DNA from: Gavia stellata
Taxonomy: Eukaryota; Chordata; Aves; Gaviiformes; Gaviidae
Assembly (NCBI RefSeq): GCF_030936135.1
Contig: NC_082596.1
Span: forward strand, 78,384,388 to 78,448,387
DNA: 64,000 nucleotides
Reading direction: 5' to 3'
This document shows positions 34,676 to 47,819 of this stretch, in pieces. Position 1 is the first letter of the stretch, and each line of letters begins with the position of its first letter. The position numbers and the translations under genes were made by a program. Below the pieces are notes generated by a model, which saw only the letters and a list, made by a program, of their open reading frames with translations, was not told the origin of the DNA and made no database searches.

Positions 34676-37600
34676 TCAGCCAGCCATTAATAAAATTTAA
34701 ACGGGAAATTAGAATAAATTCCTTAGCTATTAGGGCACTGGGTTTGTGGAGTGGCTAATATCCTCAGGATAACAAGGATTAAAGTAATGAATTGGTTTTA
34801 CAGTGGAATGCTGACCGTAGCTGAGAGTCATTCAGTGTCTTTGATAGCAGGGACATGGACTTCAGTGAGCCAAGAGCATCCTTTTAGTTCTTTATTCCTA
34901 TGTGCTACTTGCATCTGGGGACTACTGACCTAGTTTAAATGACAATTTACTTTAACTTGTGCCTGAAGTTCATCTAAAAACCAAAGAGATGGATTTTCTG
35001 AGTTTTAAAGTTCACGGCTTTTTGCTATTCGAATGTCTTTTATCCTTCCAGCATTCTTCTGGAGCAGTAGTCTCAAAAAATTATAACATCAGGGGATAAT
35101 AATCTTGCTATATTTCTGATCTTTTCAGGCATTAATTATAAAGCTTATGAGAGAGGTTTAATGTAATATAAAGTAAAAGAGACTGAATGCGTCCTGCACC
35201 TTTATCACAAGATCCTGATGAAACCCTTGTTTCCCTGCTAGTTTATTTTTCTTTACTCCATTTCCTGTAGTGATTTTTCCATCTCAGAGCATACAATTAA
35301 GTACAAAGGCTGAGCTGACTGTAGATTTCATCAAGATTATTGCACAGTTTGTGTGCAGTGTGATATTTGCTGTGCAAGTCACATGAATGAATTTTGCTAA
35401 GGGAAGTGTTAAGGTAACTCCATCAAAGTACAATAAAAATGTAAGTCTCAGATAAGTGTGCAAAACCGAATGTGGCAACATTTTTCTCTCTGATGGGAAA
35501 TAACACTTACCAGTAAGTATATTAATGTTTCTGAGAGTACTGAAACTAAGCATTACTAATTTCAAGTATCATCATATTGTTCGGATGTTGCTGAAGTCAA
35601 GAGACCAGATGACAAATGGAAATTAATAATTTAAGCCATTCATAGGGAAATAAACATTTTAATACTTTCATAGTACATATTAGTTAACAATTACTTGTAT
35701 GATGGAGCTACCAGAGAACCATTAAAGAAGCTATCCACAATTTCTTGTTAGCATGTATAATTTAGGGTAGCCATGCAAGCCTTTACCTTTCATTGGAACT
35801 ATTTTCCACTCAGAAATGTGACAGTTTACCTGACTTCCAGGAGGGCAGGTTTTGCCGTGACACTGCATGAGTCTCTTGGTTTGAGCTCTTTGACTTTGCT
35901 TACCTGCCTGCCATGGAAAAACTTGTACCTATACATGGCCATTGGATATGCTACTCTACATTTTTATTTTTGTGAATTAAGTAATAAAGGGCTGTATCAT
36001 CATAGGCCCTGACCTTTGGTTATTTTTCACCATTTGTCTCAAATCTGTTTCTGTTTGCAGGTTTCTAGTGCTGTAATAATTCAGCTAGAGAGCTGTTACA
36101 CAAAAAAAAAATCCCACAAAAGATGGTGCAAATGTTTCCTACAAGCTGCGTTAAGAAGAATTCAGTTTATTTGTTTGAGGCTGTTCCCTGTTTCCATAGT
36201 TTTTATGAAGTTTTAGGTACAACTGTGGTGTAAAAGAAATTAATCTTAATATCTGGATTGTCAGAGGATCGCTTCTCTTTTTGGCTAGGAAGCAGGTAAC
36301 AGAATTTGCCCCTACGTGCTTGCAGTTTTTGATATGTTGGTGAGGAAATATCTTTCAGTTTCACTTGCCAGGATACAAATCTATAATGCTATGCAGATAT
36401 TAGGAAACATTGCTTACACTAAATTAACTAATATTTGAAAGAAAGCAAGGAAAGTCTGCTGGTTACAAATTTGTTGACAAGGATGGGCAGGTTCAGTAAT
36501 GAAATGGAAATAAAATATATGAGAGAAATGCATCTCCTATGTTAATTAGTCACAAATATTTGTACTATAGTGATCTTCTATTTCTGGTGACTAAAAGTAA
36601 AAAACTTGATCTTAGAACTGAATTTAAACCAATTTTGTGGCTGTAGCACATTGTAATTCTGATAGATGTCAGAAAGAGGTTTTGTAGCACAGAAGACATC
36701 TTAAGCTTTTTGGTAGCAAAATTAAGATTCGTCAGTGTGGTTAAACCCTCCAAACCATTCATAGATTTTTTTAAAAAGTAAGAAAGAGATAAAGAGGTAG
36801 AAATATATTTGGTGTAGTAAGGCTCACTCAATGTGAGTTGTAGAAGATGTATGTTTAAGTTTTATATATTCGTATGAAAAAATATAATTTGTAAAATCTA
36901 TATGAATACATTTTTATAGATATCTTAAATACACAAATATAATTATGTCATAGAATTGTGTTATTGTATGATTTCAAATGTGTTTAAGTTCAGGTTTTGG
37001 AGAATAATGTATGACTAAAATGTAAGTTATATAAATAATAGATAAATTATAGATTTATTCAGAACTCGAAAACAGATGTGCTTTCAAGAGATTATTCGTA
37101 TTCATATAGGGGTTTGTTTTGTTTTATTTTACTATGTGACAAAATTTTTTTGTGTACAAAGCACTGTGTGTTGCTTGTTTATTGGGGCATAGCTTTTATG
37201 TTTATATTGGCTTAATTCAGCAATAGGCTGTCTAGAAAAACAGGAAGGAGAAAAATAATGGACGAAGTTAATTGTAAATTCTCAGAAAACATTTCAGTGT
37301 TGCAGAGGGACAATCCTAGAAGTATTTATTTTTTATGATTTTGCTACCTCTTTAGGTAATGTATGAGACTGATTTACACGGTGATATGAGAAGGACTGAG
37401 AAAAAGGAAAGGCGAGAAGGCTTTGGCAGGTTTCAAAAGGAGCAGTCATTCAAAAAGGAACCAGCAACTACTTGGGAGATCCAAATCAGGGAGAAGGGCA
37501 CAACATCTCCCAGCTTCATTATTGTGGAAAAGCTAAGCCTCCTGGGTCACTATCACAGGAATTTAGATACCAGTTAGGACTGTGTTTGTCTTTTAAAAGT

Positions 37601-40600
37601 TTTGTTTCTTCTGCAAAAATAAAAAGTGCTTGAGTGCTAAGAAGCGGCATTGATCGAACTGTCTTCGTCTGACACAGTAGTTGTTACTGCTCATCTACAC
37701 AAGGAAGAGGCACAGTCACCCCAGTTCATCTGAACTTGCAGGGCGAGAACAGCGAACATTAAGTAGTGTAAGCAAAAGTCCAGGCTGGGCTTCATTGGGT
37801 TGGGGTATCTGGGACAGGGATATGTTTAAAAAATAAACCAAACCACAGAAAAACAACAAACTGAAGTGCTAGAGGTTTCATTCAGAACAACTGAAAAGCC
37901 AAGAGAATCGCATGCAGCCCAGTATCAGTGACAGTGGGAGAAAACTCTTTTCAGTCTATCAGGGAAAAAACCCCACCCTCTGTCTCTCCACATACATGCA
38001 TTCACAAGGCTTAAAAAAAATAAATCATGTTTTCATGCAATGCAGCATGTGCTGTTGTGCCAGCTAGAAAAAAGGTTTTCTTTCTGTTACTACTGCAAAG
38101 CTTCATATTGATCTTATAGCTTAAAATAAACTTCCTGTAAAATAACGCATTTATTAGTGTCAATTTTGTGTAATATCTTAAGTTCTTGAATTATATTGTT
38201 CTGGCAGAGCTAGTTTGAACAGTTTAAAATTTGACTACATATTAATCATGTTGGATTGCATTTTTCTTATTTGCTTCTTGTACATACCATTTTAGCTATG
38301 TTATATATGTATATAAATTCTGTATCTTACTTTACAGGGCATTATCTTTGCTTAAATTGGCAAACCTGAATCTCTTCTTAAATGTTCTGATTTCTGTAAC
38401 ATTTGCCTGATTTGCAAATATCTTTGTTTTGCAAGGATCATATTCAAGATGGCAGGTAGAGTGATGAATTAGACAGTAACGACAATCTCCCTGTCTCATG
38501 TCTTCATGTGGCATTGCAAAGTAATTTGCATTTTGTAATCGCTACAGTCTCTTTCCACATTAGTGCTTTCTAGATTTCTTCCTTGTTGTAATATCCCAAT
38601 TTGAGATGGTTTCTGTAATTTATCAGTTTGCACATTTGTAGTTTGAATGTCCTTTGACTATTTACTGCTTGATTTGGTTATTTCACAATTCCTTTGTATT
38701 CCTTTTTCAGGTCTTCCTTTCATACATTTCCTCCTAAGTTTGCATCACCTTCTCATATTTACCATGACAGTTGTCTCCTCTCCCACTTATTAATGAAGAC
38801 AGCCTTTCTTCAATTTAATACATCATTATTTTTCATCACCATGTATTTTTTGTCTTGCAGCCAGCTGTAGTCTTCATAAGTCTCATTCAATACAGATGAG
38901 TTTACGTAAATAACAATTTTTAGCTGTCATCAGTGACAATGATAGTGTTGCAAGTTCAAATATCTGAGTGCTCAATTAGAGTTCTGTCATATTCCCCCTG
39001 ACCACAGTTGCAGTTCTCCCCCCCAAAAAAAGAAAAGAAAAAAAGCTGTGTGACAAGGTTTTTTTCTCTTTGTTGGTAATATAAGCAAGCAAAAGATGAT
39101 GGCTTTATCTTCCAGATTCTGTAATTTGATTTGTTTTGTTTTGTTAATTTGGGATAGAATTGATCCTAAGTAAATAGGATTGTACTTCTTATGTGACAGT
39201 ATTGTATACATTTTTCTTTATTATGCTGTTGTTAGTCATGATCATCAAATTTTTTTCCAAATAATTTACAGTGATGAAGGAAATGGATTAAACAGTCTCT
39301 CGCATAAAGAAGGTGAATACCTAAGTAAATCATATTAAACATACATGTGCCTGAAAACTTCTGCTTTCCATAAAGAACTAATAAAAAATGATCTTATTGC
39401 AATTAAATGAGGTAGAGATTTGAGTAAGTCTTTTTTTCTCATGTCATGCTCTGGTTACCCATTATGACTGCATGTGTTATCTAATGACAGTTCTTGTCAG
39501 TGTGTACATATTACTTACACACATATATAAACAAGTATAATACGGTGTTTTAAATGACTTTCACATAGATGAGATTATAGTCTTGCTAAGATACGCATGG
39601 ATGCTTTTTAATTTTTTCTTGCAATAACCTGAATTTACTCAGCAGTTAGAAACTTATTTAAGAATATCAAATATGATTTTGAGTCTTTGTCAGGTCCAGT
39701 GTGGATAAACTGCCAGGTCTACTGGATGACCCAGGGTATTGACAAGGGAAGGAAAGTACGTTGTCTGCATGAGATTAATTTGTATCTTAAATTCCATTAA
39801 AAGGTCAGGTTGGTGCACAAGAAAAATTGGGAAAGATCATGTTTCTTTGGTCAGATGAAGACTGGAGAGCAAAATCCTGATTGATAAGAAAGCCCCAAAT
39901 GCAGAAAAGTGCAATAAATGCACATTATGATGTGTGAATCATATTTATTTCTATACTACCACATAATTTGCTCTAGATGAGTACAAGAGTTTCATACTCC
40001 TGGGTGATGTAGGCAGATGGTTACAGGACAACTTCAGAGGGGCTAGCAAAAGAATCTGTACTTTAATACCTCTTAATTCCTTTTCTTCTCACCTCTCCTT
40101 ATTTACTTTTAACCACATTTCAATAAGTACTACTTTTCTCAAGCCATGTAAATATTCTGCAAATGGCATTTTACAGTATTGCGGGGCAGGTCCTGGGGTT
40201 TCAGTACTTGGAAGAAGCCGCTTAGAAGTACAGTGAAACCTGTGCACCTCCGCTCCTGCAGCATGGAGATCTGGGCATGCAGGCAAAGTAATGGCTGGAG
40301 TGAAAGAGATGCCTATTGATTTTTTAGCAGACAGCTTTCCCTGCTACTCCTCTGTTTTCCTTCTTTCTGGGAGGTGGGAAAGTTGGTCACACAGTCCTGG
40401 ACAAAAGATTGTTCCTGGGCAGAAGCATGGAGGGAGAATGGCTGAAGGAAAAGGTGAAGAAGAAAGAAGGGTTGAGTTAAAACTTCAAAAGAAATATAAT
40501 CCTTAGTTAGGGATACATTAGTGTAACCTGATGGTAAATAAAATCCCTGGTTGAGTAGGCAAGGAGCAGCGTGTATTTTGTGTATACAGGAAATAGACTT

Positions 40601-43600
40601 TCAACTCATATACTCAGTGTCAGTGGGTAGAAATGGGGTGGCAAACAACAATCTGCAAAAATACTATAGGAGTTATAAAAATGGGAATAATTTTAAAGTA
40701 CAGAAGGTCAACAATATTGTGTATTTCAGGCTGCTGTGTCTTATTGTCATGTGGCTATAGTAAGGTTTCTTGCTGTTAAAGAAATTGCTTCTTAAATACA
40801 CCACATCAAGTACTTTACATACTGAAATTTATCTTATATATTTTTAAATACAATTTAACACTTGGCACGCTAATATTAATATGACTCTCCAGGTGCTTGA
40901 AAAGAAAATAACGCTAGCAAGAGGGGGTGTGTGTTTTGAATAGATTAATTTTAATGCAGAATATGCATAAAGAAGTCATTCTTTTTAGGCAAGGTCGGTT
41001 GTTGAAGTCATGCAATATGAAGTAATACATTAAACTTGTCAAAATTTTAGAACATTTTTTAAAGCAAAGAAATTTCTGGGCAAACAAATTTGTCTAAAAT
41101 TGTTCTGCTTATGAAATATAGCTGAAAATGTGATGGCTTCAGTGACTTACCAGTAATAACAGTGACATTTTTCCCCCAGTCAACTTTGCTGTATTTTGTT
41201 ATACTTGGAATTAAAAAAAAAAGTTTACAAACCCAATGTAATGGTTTTTAGCGGTTACCTTTTCAGTATCCCCTTAACTGGCAAAGTATCGTCATCGTTA
41301 TTGAACTGTAGAGTAGCTAAATGATCTCCCAACACTTGTTTAAAACTGCAGTGCTCTAACCCTTCTTCATCCTGAGCAGTCTTAACCTTAAGATGCTCCA
41401 AAAGAAGCCATCACCGAAACTGTAACTGCGTAGTGAAAGAGTCATAGCTGTGTCTATGCAATTAAAATGTTGCTTTAGTTAAGTTTCTTCTTACTATTAA
41501 GTAGATTACTATTTAAAGATCCCATTTTTCATTTCTCAAACTAGTGACGCTTTCTTAGTATCATTGTTTTTCTGACTTGAGATATTGGAGTATTTTTAGT
41601 GTTGAATTAATTTTATGGAACGTTAGTATTTAGGACTATACATTTTACACAACTAAAGTCACAAGGTAGGGAAGAGGCAGCACTAGGCAGCTGGTGGGGT
41701 GGGAAACCACGGTAGCACCGGTGCCTGAGCAGGCAGAGCTGCCAGGCTGCCCTGTGGAAGCCCAGGTCCTTGTTATCCAGAAATGTCTTCTGCCTCTGGA
41801 CTCCCACCCCTTTTCCTTGAAAGCTCAAATCTCTCACTCTTCCAACACATCCCAACTCCTATACCCAACCCCTTCTGTTCCAAAGGATCTGCTAAATTAT
41901 TCCCAAACTTCTCTCTCATTAATGCTTCCTGTTCCTTCCATTCTTCTTTTTTAAGTCCTCTTAGCCAGAAACCCCCTAGTCAAGGTTCCCTGCTCCCCCC
42001 TCGGGTCGTGTCTCTGTCCCTTACTTCTTAGGCTTCCGATCCTCAGTTTTTGCCACCGTTTTGTCTGCTTGAACATCAATGCTACTGTAGTTTCTTACTC
42101 CACTGTGGCATGGTATTCCACTGCGTGCCAGCAGATTAGCAGTCTTTACTTGTTCTTTAAAAATAGCTGTGCCTGATTTATCAGGTTGATCTTCAAAGAA
42201 GCATAGCCACAACTTCTGCTCTGGTTTAAGTATCTCAGATGGGTGTTTATCAAATCATTTTGGACATGACTCTTGAGGGCAGGAAAAGCAGTGGGACACA
42301 GCAGGTCTATTCATGGTGTAGTTAAACTTGTTTGTAATTTCTGAAACATTTCAAATTATTAATTCTGCTTTTCAAATTACAATCGCAGTAATTTTCATGT
42401 AAACTTGTAGGATAGTGCATACCTGAGATATTTAGGCAACTTTCAGAATATGCTAGTTTACGTCTCTCAGGTTTTTTAAAAAGAGGTTTCTACTGTTAGA
42501 GAAAAAATAATATTAAAAAATGTGGGGAATTAAAAAAACCTTAATAACTGAAGTATGTAATTTCTGTGATTGCATAAAAACATCCGTAGTAGAGCAGATA
42601 GGAAATCATTATGCAGTATTAAGACATCATCACCACCATTTTGTGAGAGGTTCTTCCCCACCTCACTGCCTAATAATTTTATGGTGGGCAGTCCTATCTG
42701 ATCCCGAAGGTTTGGGAATTACTGACAGTGGACCTTGTCAACACAGTAAATTAACCCTGTTACTATATTGTAGTTAGCACACTGATGCAGCCTCTGACAC
42801 TTGAGTTAATTCAGATATAGCTGAAGATATTGCTGAAGCGACTGTCTGTTTCTACATGCTTCTTAGTGTCCAGGACCCCCAAAATGGGGCAGGCGTGATG
42901 TGGGGCAGTGATTCTTTCCACTGATGTATCCAGAGTGGAATCTTTCCCAGAATAGCATCTCTGATCCAATCTGTCCATCTATCGTCCTAGCGAAAGGCTT
43001 TGTTCTGTCCCCAGTCCAGAAAACTGGCTTAAAAGCTACCAAGAAGCCTCCTGTAGATTGTTCTCGAGTTCTTCTTCATTACAGTTTAAGCCTCTTGCAG
43101 TGAGAAAACAATGTTATAAAGGTTGTAATTAGATTACTACAGTTAGAAATTCCCAGATGATGTATTGCCGTTGTCCACTTTGACATTTACATAGTTTTAA
43201 TGTTGACAAACTACCATAGAAGAGCTCAGTTGAGAGTATGTTGCAATCATTAATCCATTCATTGTGCTTGGGCAAGCATTTTGTCATGATTATCAGAAGG
43301 TATTTGCATGAATACAGCCAAAGGTGACACATGATCTAGCCTCTTCGCACACTGCGGGTAATGGCTTTTCAGCTGACTCTAAGGGAGGGAGAACAGCTGA
43401 GGAACCAGCTGGAACAATTCCAATGTTCGGCAGGTCTGAAACTGAGTAGGAGATTTTCGCTGGAGCGGCATCTCTTCTGAACATCTAGGAATGGCAATAG
43501 TTCAAAGCCCTTCTGTGCAGCATCTCATACCCCTATTTTGTCCTTTTTAAATTTCCTGAATCTTAGTATGGTATTTTTAGATGTAATGCAATACCCAGTC

Positions 43601-44563
43601 TTGCATTACACATGCTTATTTTTATTTTAAATATCTGACTTTCCTTGAATTTTGAAGAATGCATCATGTCCCCATTTGTTTAATACATCATCATGAAAGT
43701 AATGCTAAGCAGGGATCATTAAAGGGGATATTGTGTGTGATGAGTGGAAAGTTATTTTTAACCACAAGACTGAAGAGCAGTCTCTTCTATCCTAGTCCCC
43801 CAAAAGACAAGAAAGACTCATTCACATTTCAGATGAGATACAGATACTGTTACCAACTTCATTCAGATTTGTGATGAAGTCTTCAATAGATTGCTTTCAG
43901 ATGAATAAAAAAATGACAGGTTGTTAAATATATCAACAATAATGTTTGCTCGGCTCCGATTACACTGGATTTTCAAGAGTTAGCGTATTTGACCAAATTG
44001 TATGCCATATTGCAATTATTTTTTAAAATCTTTTATTTATTTTTATTTTTATTTCAGTCCTTTAAAAATAGTAACATACACAGAAGAGCCTTGGTCTCAG
44101 AAGCCAGGAACTGTTGAATTCTATGCTTAGTGTCTCGGCTTCCCACTTGATGTGCTTTGATGGGAGAAATAATCAATTTACCACTTGCAGAATATGATGT
44201 TTAATAAAATATCTTCCTTCTGCCCCAGAAGAGTGCCCTTTTTTGAGGTGACATGGAATAGTGAATTACTTTATCTGGCATCTTTTGTATGTTTCTTAAA
44301 AGAAGCAGCTTTCATGGCTAAAAGCTAGTGTTTTGTCTATATTGATAGTCAAAAGTGAAGGTTTTACCTGGAAGAGAATAAATTCGGCTACTTGTAACAA
44401 CAGCTATTTTGATGGAAGTGCTGGAAATTCCTTATCAGATTGTATTGGTGGAGTAGCATCCGTCACGAGCATTTACCTCTCAGATTTTTCAGGGAGCCCT
44501 TGCAAAGCATAATTAATCACATGTCACAGTGGCATTTTGGCAGTGTTCTACTTTATTGCAGTT

Positions 44564-44885
44564 CACAGAATCACAGAATCACTAAGGTTGGAAAAGACCT
44601 GTAAGATCATCAAGTCTAGCCATCAACCAAAAAAACACCACCATGCCCATTAAACCATGTCCAACAATGCCGCGTCCACACGTTCCTTGAACACCTCCAG
44701 TGATGGTGACTCCACCACCTCCCTGGGCAGCTTATTCCAGTGTCTCACCACTCTCTCAGTGAAGAAATTTTTCCTAATATCCAGTCTGTACCTCCCCTGG
44801 CGCAACTTGAGGCCATTTCCTCTTGTCCTGTCACTCGTCACTTGGGAGAAGAGGCCGACACCCACCTCTCTGCAACCTCCTTTCA
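44564..44885 (-). mobile_element. CR1 LINE 3' end, 5'-truncated
   Basis: The copy opens with CACAGAATCACAGAATCAC, two antisense terminal octamers, then AAGGTTGGAAAAGACCTG, CCATGCCCATTAAACCATG and ACACCTCCAGTGATGGTGAC. It ends in TGCAACCTCCTTTCA. On the minus strand it translates to the CR1 ORF2 tail ([20 protein letters not shown] and [14 protein letters not shown]) with the frame still open from the truncation point. It belongs to the 26436 subfamily and is in inverted orientation to the copy at 46893. Confidence 0.95.
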
Positions 44886-44999
44886 ATAGCGGCGTAAAAC
44901 CTCAAAAGACAGCTTTGAGATGGATCAAGGTAATGCTGTAGAGAGAGTGTTCCTGTCAAGCGTTGATTTGGGAGAGCATACAAGGTGGCAAGCCTAGAC

Positions 45000-46000
45000 A
45001 AAGGTGGAAGTGACAAAAAGCCTGCAAAGCCTGTGCAGGGCAGGCGAAGGAAGGAGCGTGCAGTGCTGTCGGAGCTTGGGCAGGGCTGACAAACTGGCAG
45101 CGATGTCATGCGACCAGTGCTGCCACCGTTTGCCTGCCAGTCCGCTGATAAGGAGCCATCTCTGGCAGCTCTTCCAGCTGGACAAGCCTTTGCAGCTGCA
45201 TCAGAGATGTGTTCGTGGTGTTGGCTGAAATAATTAACTAGTGTAGGAAAACAGATAAGAGAGAAATCAGAGTGCTCCCATTTGGCTGAGGTCATCAAGG
45301 GTGTGATTGCTCACCTGCAGCATAGTTTTGCCAGTAGCAAGATAGGTAAACTGACAAACTGGGGAATAGAGTGGCTGGTCTGATGCACACCTGTGCAGCT
45401 GGTTGTTCAGACGACAGCTATAATCATAGAATCCTTTTGGTTTTAAAACCAAAGCACCACATCTACATGTCTCTTAAATACCTCCAGGGATGGTGACTTA
45501 ACCACCTCCCTGGGCAGCCTGTTCCAGTGCTTAATCCATCTGGATGTGAAAGAAAGTGGGTATGGAGAAGGCAGTATGTGATAGGTCAAAGGACGGTGAT
45601 AATAAGCTTCAGTGCTGTCAGTACAATGAGAAAAGGAAGAGCATGTCTTATCCTTAGTGATACTTGAATTGTTACCTGGACCAAGAAATGGAGTACCTTT
45701 TGCTAAATCAGGATGTGTACATATGGGGTCTGGCTGCAATCACTGCAGACAGACCTGTTCTCCTCTTCTGTGCCCCCCTGTGCAGCAGGCAGGCGTTGTG
45801 CTGCACCAGCCCTGAGTGGCATGAAGGAGCGTTGCGTTGCGTGCTACTGGTTTGCTCAGTGTTAGGCTCGCGGGAGTGCTGGGGGCTGCCGGCTGCTCTG
45901 CATGGTGACCCGGGGGCACAGCGGGGAACGGGCTGTGGGGCATGGCAGAGAGCGGTACAGCAGGGGGGTGACGGGGAACCCGGTGTTTGTATTTCCTAGC
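45000..46000. other. GC-rich patches between CR1 copies
   Basis: Two GC-rich blocks (about 45000-45230 and 45740-45990) flank the CR1 fragment at 45422. They hold overlapping open frames on both strands (up to 155 codons), none of which I recognise. Words such as GTGACCCGGGGGCACAG and repeated TGCAGC/GCTGCA give a structured look. An unclassified repeat or LTR fragment is possible, but no terminal TG...CA pair or target duplication is evident. Confidence 0.35.
45422..45555 (-). mobile_element. CR1 LINE fragment with internal deletion
   Basis: AATCATAGAATCCTTTTGG is the antisense terminus. It passes after only some 30 bases to CACCACATCTACATGTCTC, AAATACCTCCAGGGATGG and CTGGGCAGCCTGTTCCAGTG. 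The usual intervening block (GATCATCAAGTCC... to ACCATGTCC) is missing. It belongs to the older subfamily shared with 15878 and 46893. Confidence 0.85.
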
Positions 46001-46892
46001 AGAGGAAATCTTAAGTAGGATTTACAGCAGCAGGTGCTCAGTCTAAAGATACTACAGTGGGAGAAGAGCACACAGTTCTGGAGCTGTTATCTCTGCCTCT
46101 CTTTACGTGTTACCAGCACTGATCAGTTCTCACTGCTGGTGGAGAGAGCACCAGGCTATTGAGGGTTGGTGAAATGCTCTGAAGGTGGGCAGTAACATGT
46201 GTAGCAACCCACAAAAGGTAATTCTACTTAGTTTTGATTGAAATGAAGGTTTCCCTCATAGGATCCAGGCTAGGACATTGACACCTTAAAAATGACACAA
46301 ATGAATACTTCCAGTATAGTCTTGGTGAGGGTAAGGATTATATCCAATCACTTACACAGTATGAAAACACTGAATTTATTTCATTGCCTTCATACGATAC
46401 TGGACAGTGATGAGAACAAACACACAGGTAACCACATGCATGGAATAATAGATACATATTTGCAGCCCAATTCTGACCCACTACTCCCGTCAGATGCATC
46501 AGAGCCTTAACTTCAAGCATACTTTGTGAATATAATCTTCATGTAGATAAGCTTTCTTTCTGTTTTTTGGATGCAAAAAAAACTCTAAATGAATATGCAC
46601 ATTAGTTTGTGTTAGACGATCCACAGAACATGGGTATAGATATAAGATTTATATATATATCTAGCTATCTGTACTTGATTGGAGCTTCCGAACTGTAAAT
46701 AGTAGCTAGAGAATTCTTTCCTGTCAAGGACAGGGAAGGGATTCAGATGGAAGCAAACTAATGAATTGCCAGTCAACGTACAGCTTTTCTGTCAGTACCA
46801 TAAAGATAATACTTGCTTTGCTAGAGATGACCTGTTTTTTTGAAGTAGAAAGGATGGAGGAAATTAACATATATTTTATGTTTATTGTCACA

Positions 46893-47178
46893 GGTGTCTT
46901 GACAAGCGATAGGGCAAGAGGAAATGGCCGCCAATTATGTCAGGGGAGGTTTAGATTGGATGTTAGGAAAAATTTCTTCACCGAAAGGGTTGTCAGACAT
47001 TGGAACAGGCTGCCCAGGGAAGTGGTTGAGTCACCATCCCTGGAGGTTTTTAAAAGATGTGTGAATGAGGTGCTTAGGGACATGGTTTAGTGGTGGACTT
47101 AGCAGGGTTAGGTTTACGGTTGGACTTGATGATCTTAGAGGTCTTTTCCAATCTAAATGATTCTATGATTCTATGATT
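46893..47178 (+). mobile_element. CR1 LINE 3' end with two terminal octamers
   Basis: It runs from GGCAAGAGGAAATGGCCGCC through GATGTTAGGAAAAATTTCTT, GGAACAGGCTGCCCAGGG and TTGGACTTGATGATCTTAG to a terminus with two ATTCTATG octamers. A frame covering the ORF2 tail is still open down to a TAG at about 47090 ([20 protein letters not shown]). It is the older subfamily with TTAGTGGTGGACTTAGCAGG before the terminus. Confidence 0.95.
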
Positions 47179-47803
47179 ACAAAGAACAAATTAAAGTAAC
47201 ACAGGGAGAAATGTCTTCTCTAAATGTGGAAAAACTGATTATGTAAATGGTATTTGGGTAATGCAGTTTCTTCCCCCATACCAGCACTTCAAAGAGATAC
47301 AGTAGCACTGCAGGATAAATGGGATGAAGCAAGCACATACTCAGATCTTCCTCCACCCACCATCCCCTGCTTTAGTGATTCTAAATGTTCATTTGAGTAC
47401 TTCCGAAATCTCATTTTCATCACTGAACAAATCTAAGTCAAACCCAGGAACTATCAGCAAAATAACATGTCAGAAATGAAACTGGAAACATCCTAATGGT
47501 TATGCTACTGTGAAATCAATGTAACGGAGACCAGAATAATATTTTGCATGTCTTTCAGTTATGTTTAGTTAGCTGATGTACCCATGTGAAAGAGCTAATG
47601 CTTAGCAGGAACTCTTGCTATTTGTGCTGCCTTACGTAACACTGGCTGAATTGCTACAGAAGGGGCAGTGTCTGATACAGGAGGAAAGCAGCTGATGTTC
47701 CAGATGCCAATTTGATTGTATATTTGCATTTTGTAGAGCAATGTTTCTAAAGCTCTATATCAGGGTTTTTAAAACATTCCTGTTCGAATGCCTCATCTGG
47801 CAA

Positions 47804-47819
47804 CAGCAGCAGCAGCAGC
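47804..47819 (+). repeat. CAG triplet microsatellite
   Basis: Five CAG units follow CAA in intronic sequence. No reading frame of interest crosses it. Confidence 0.75.
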
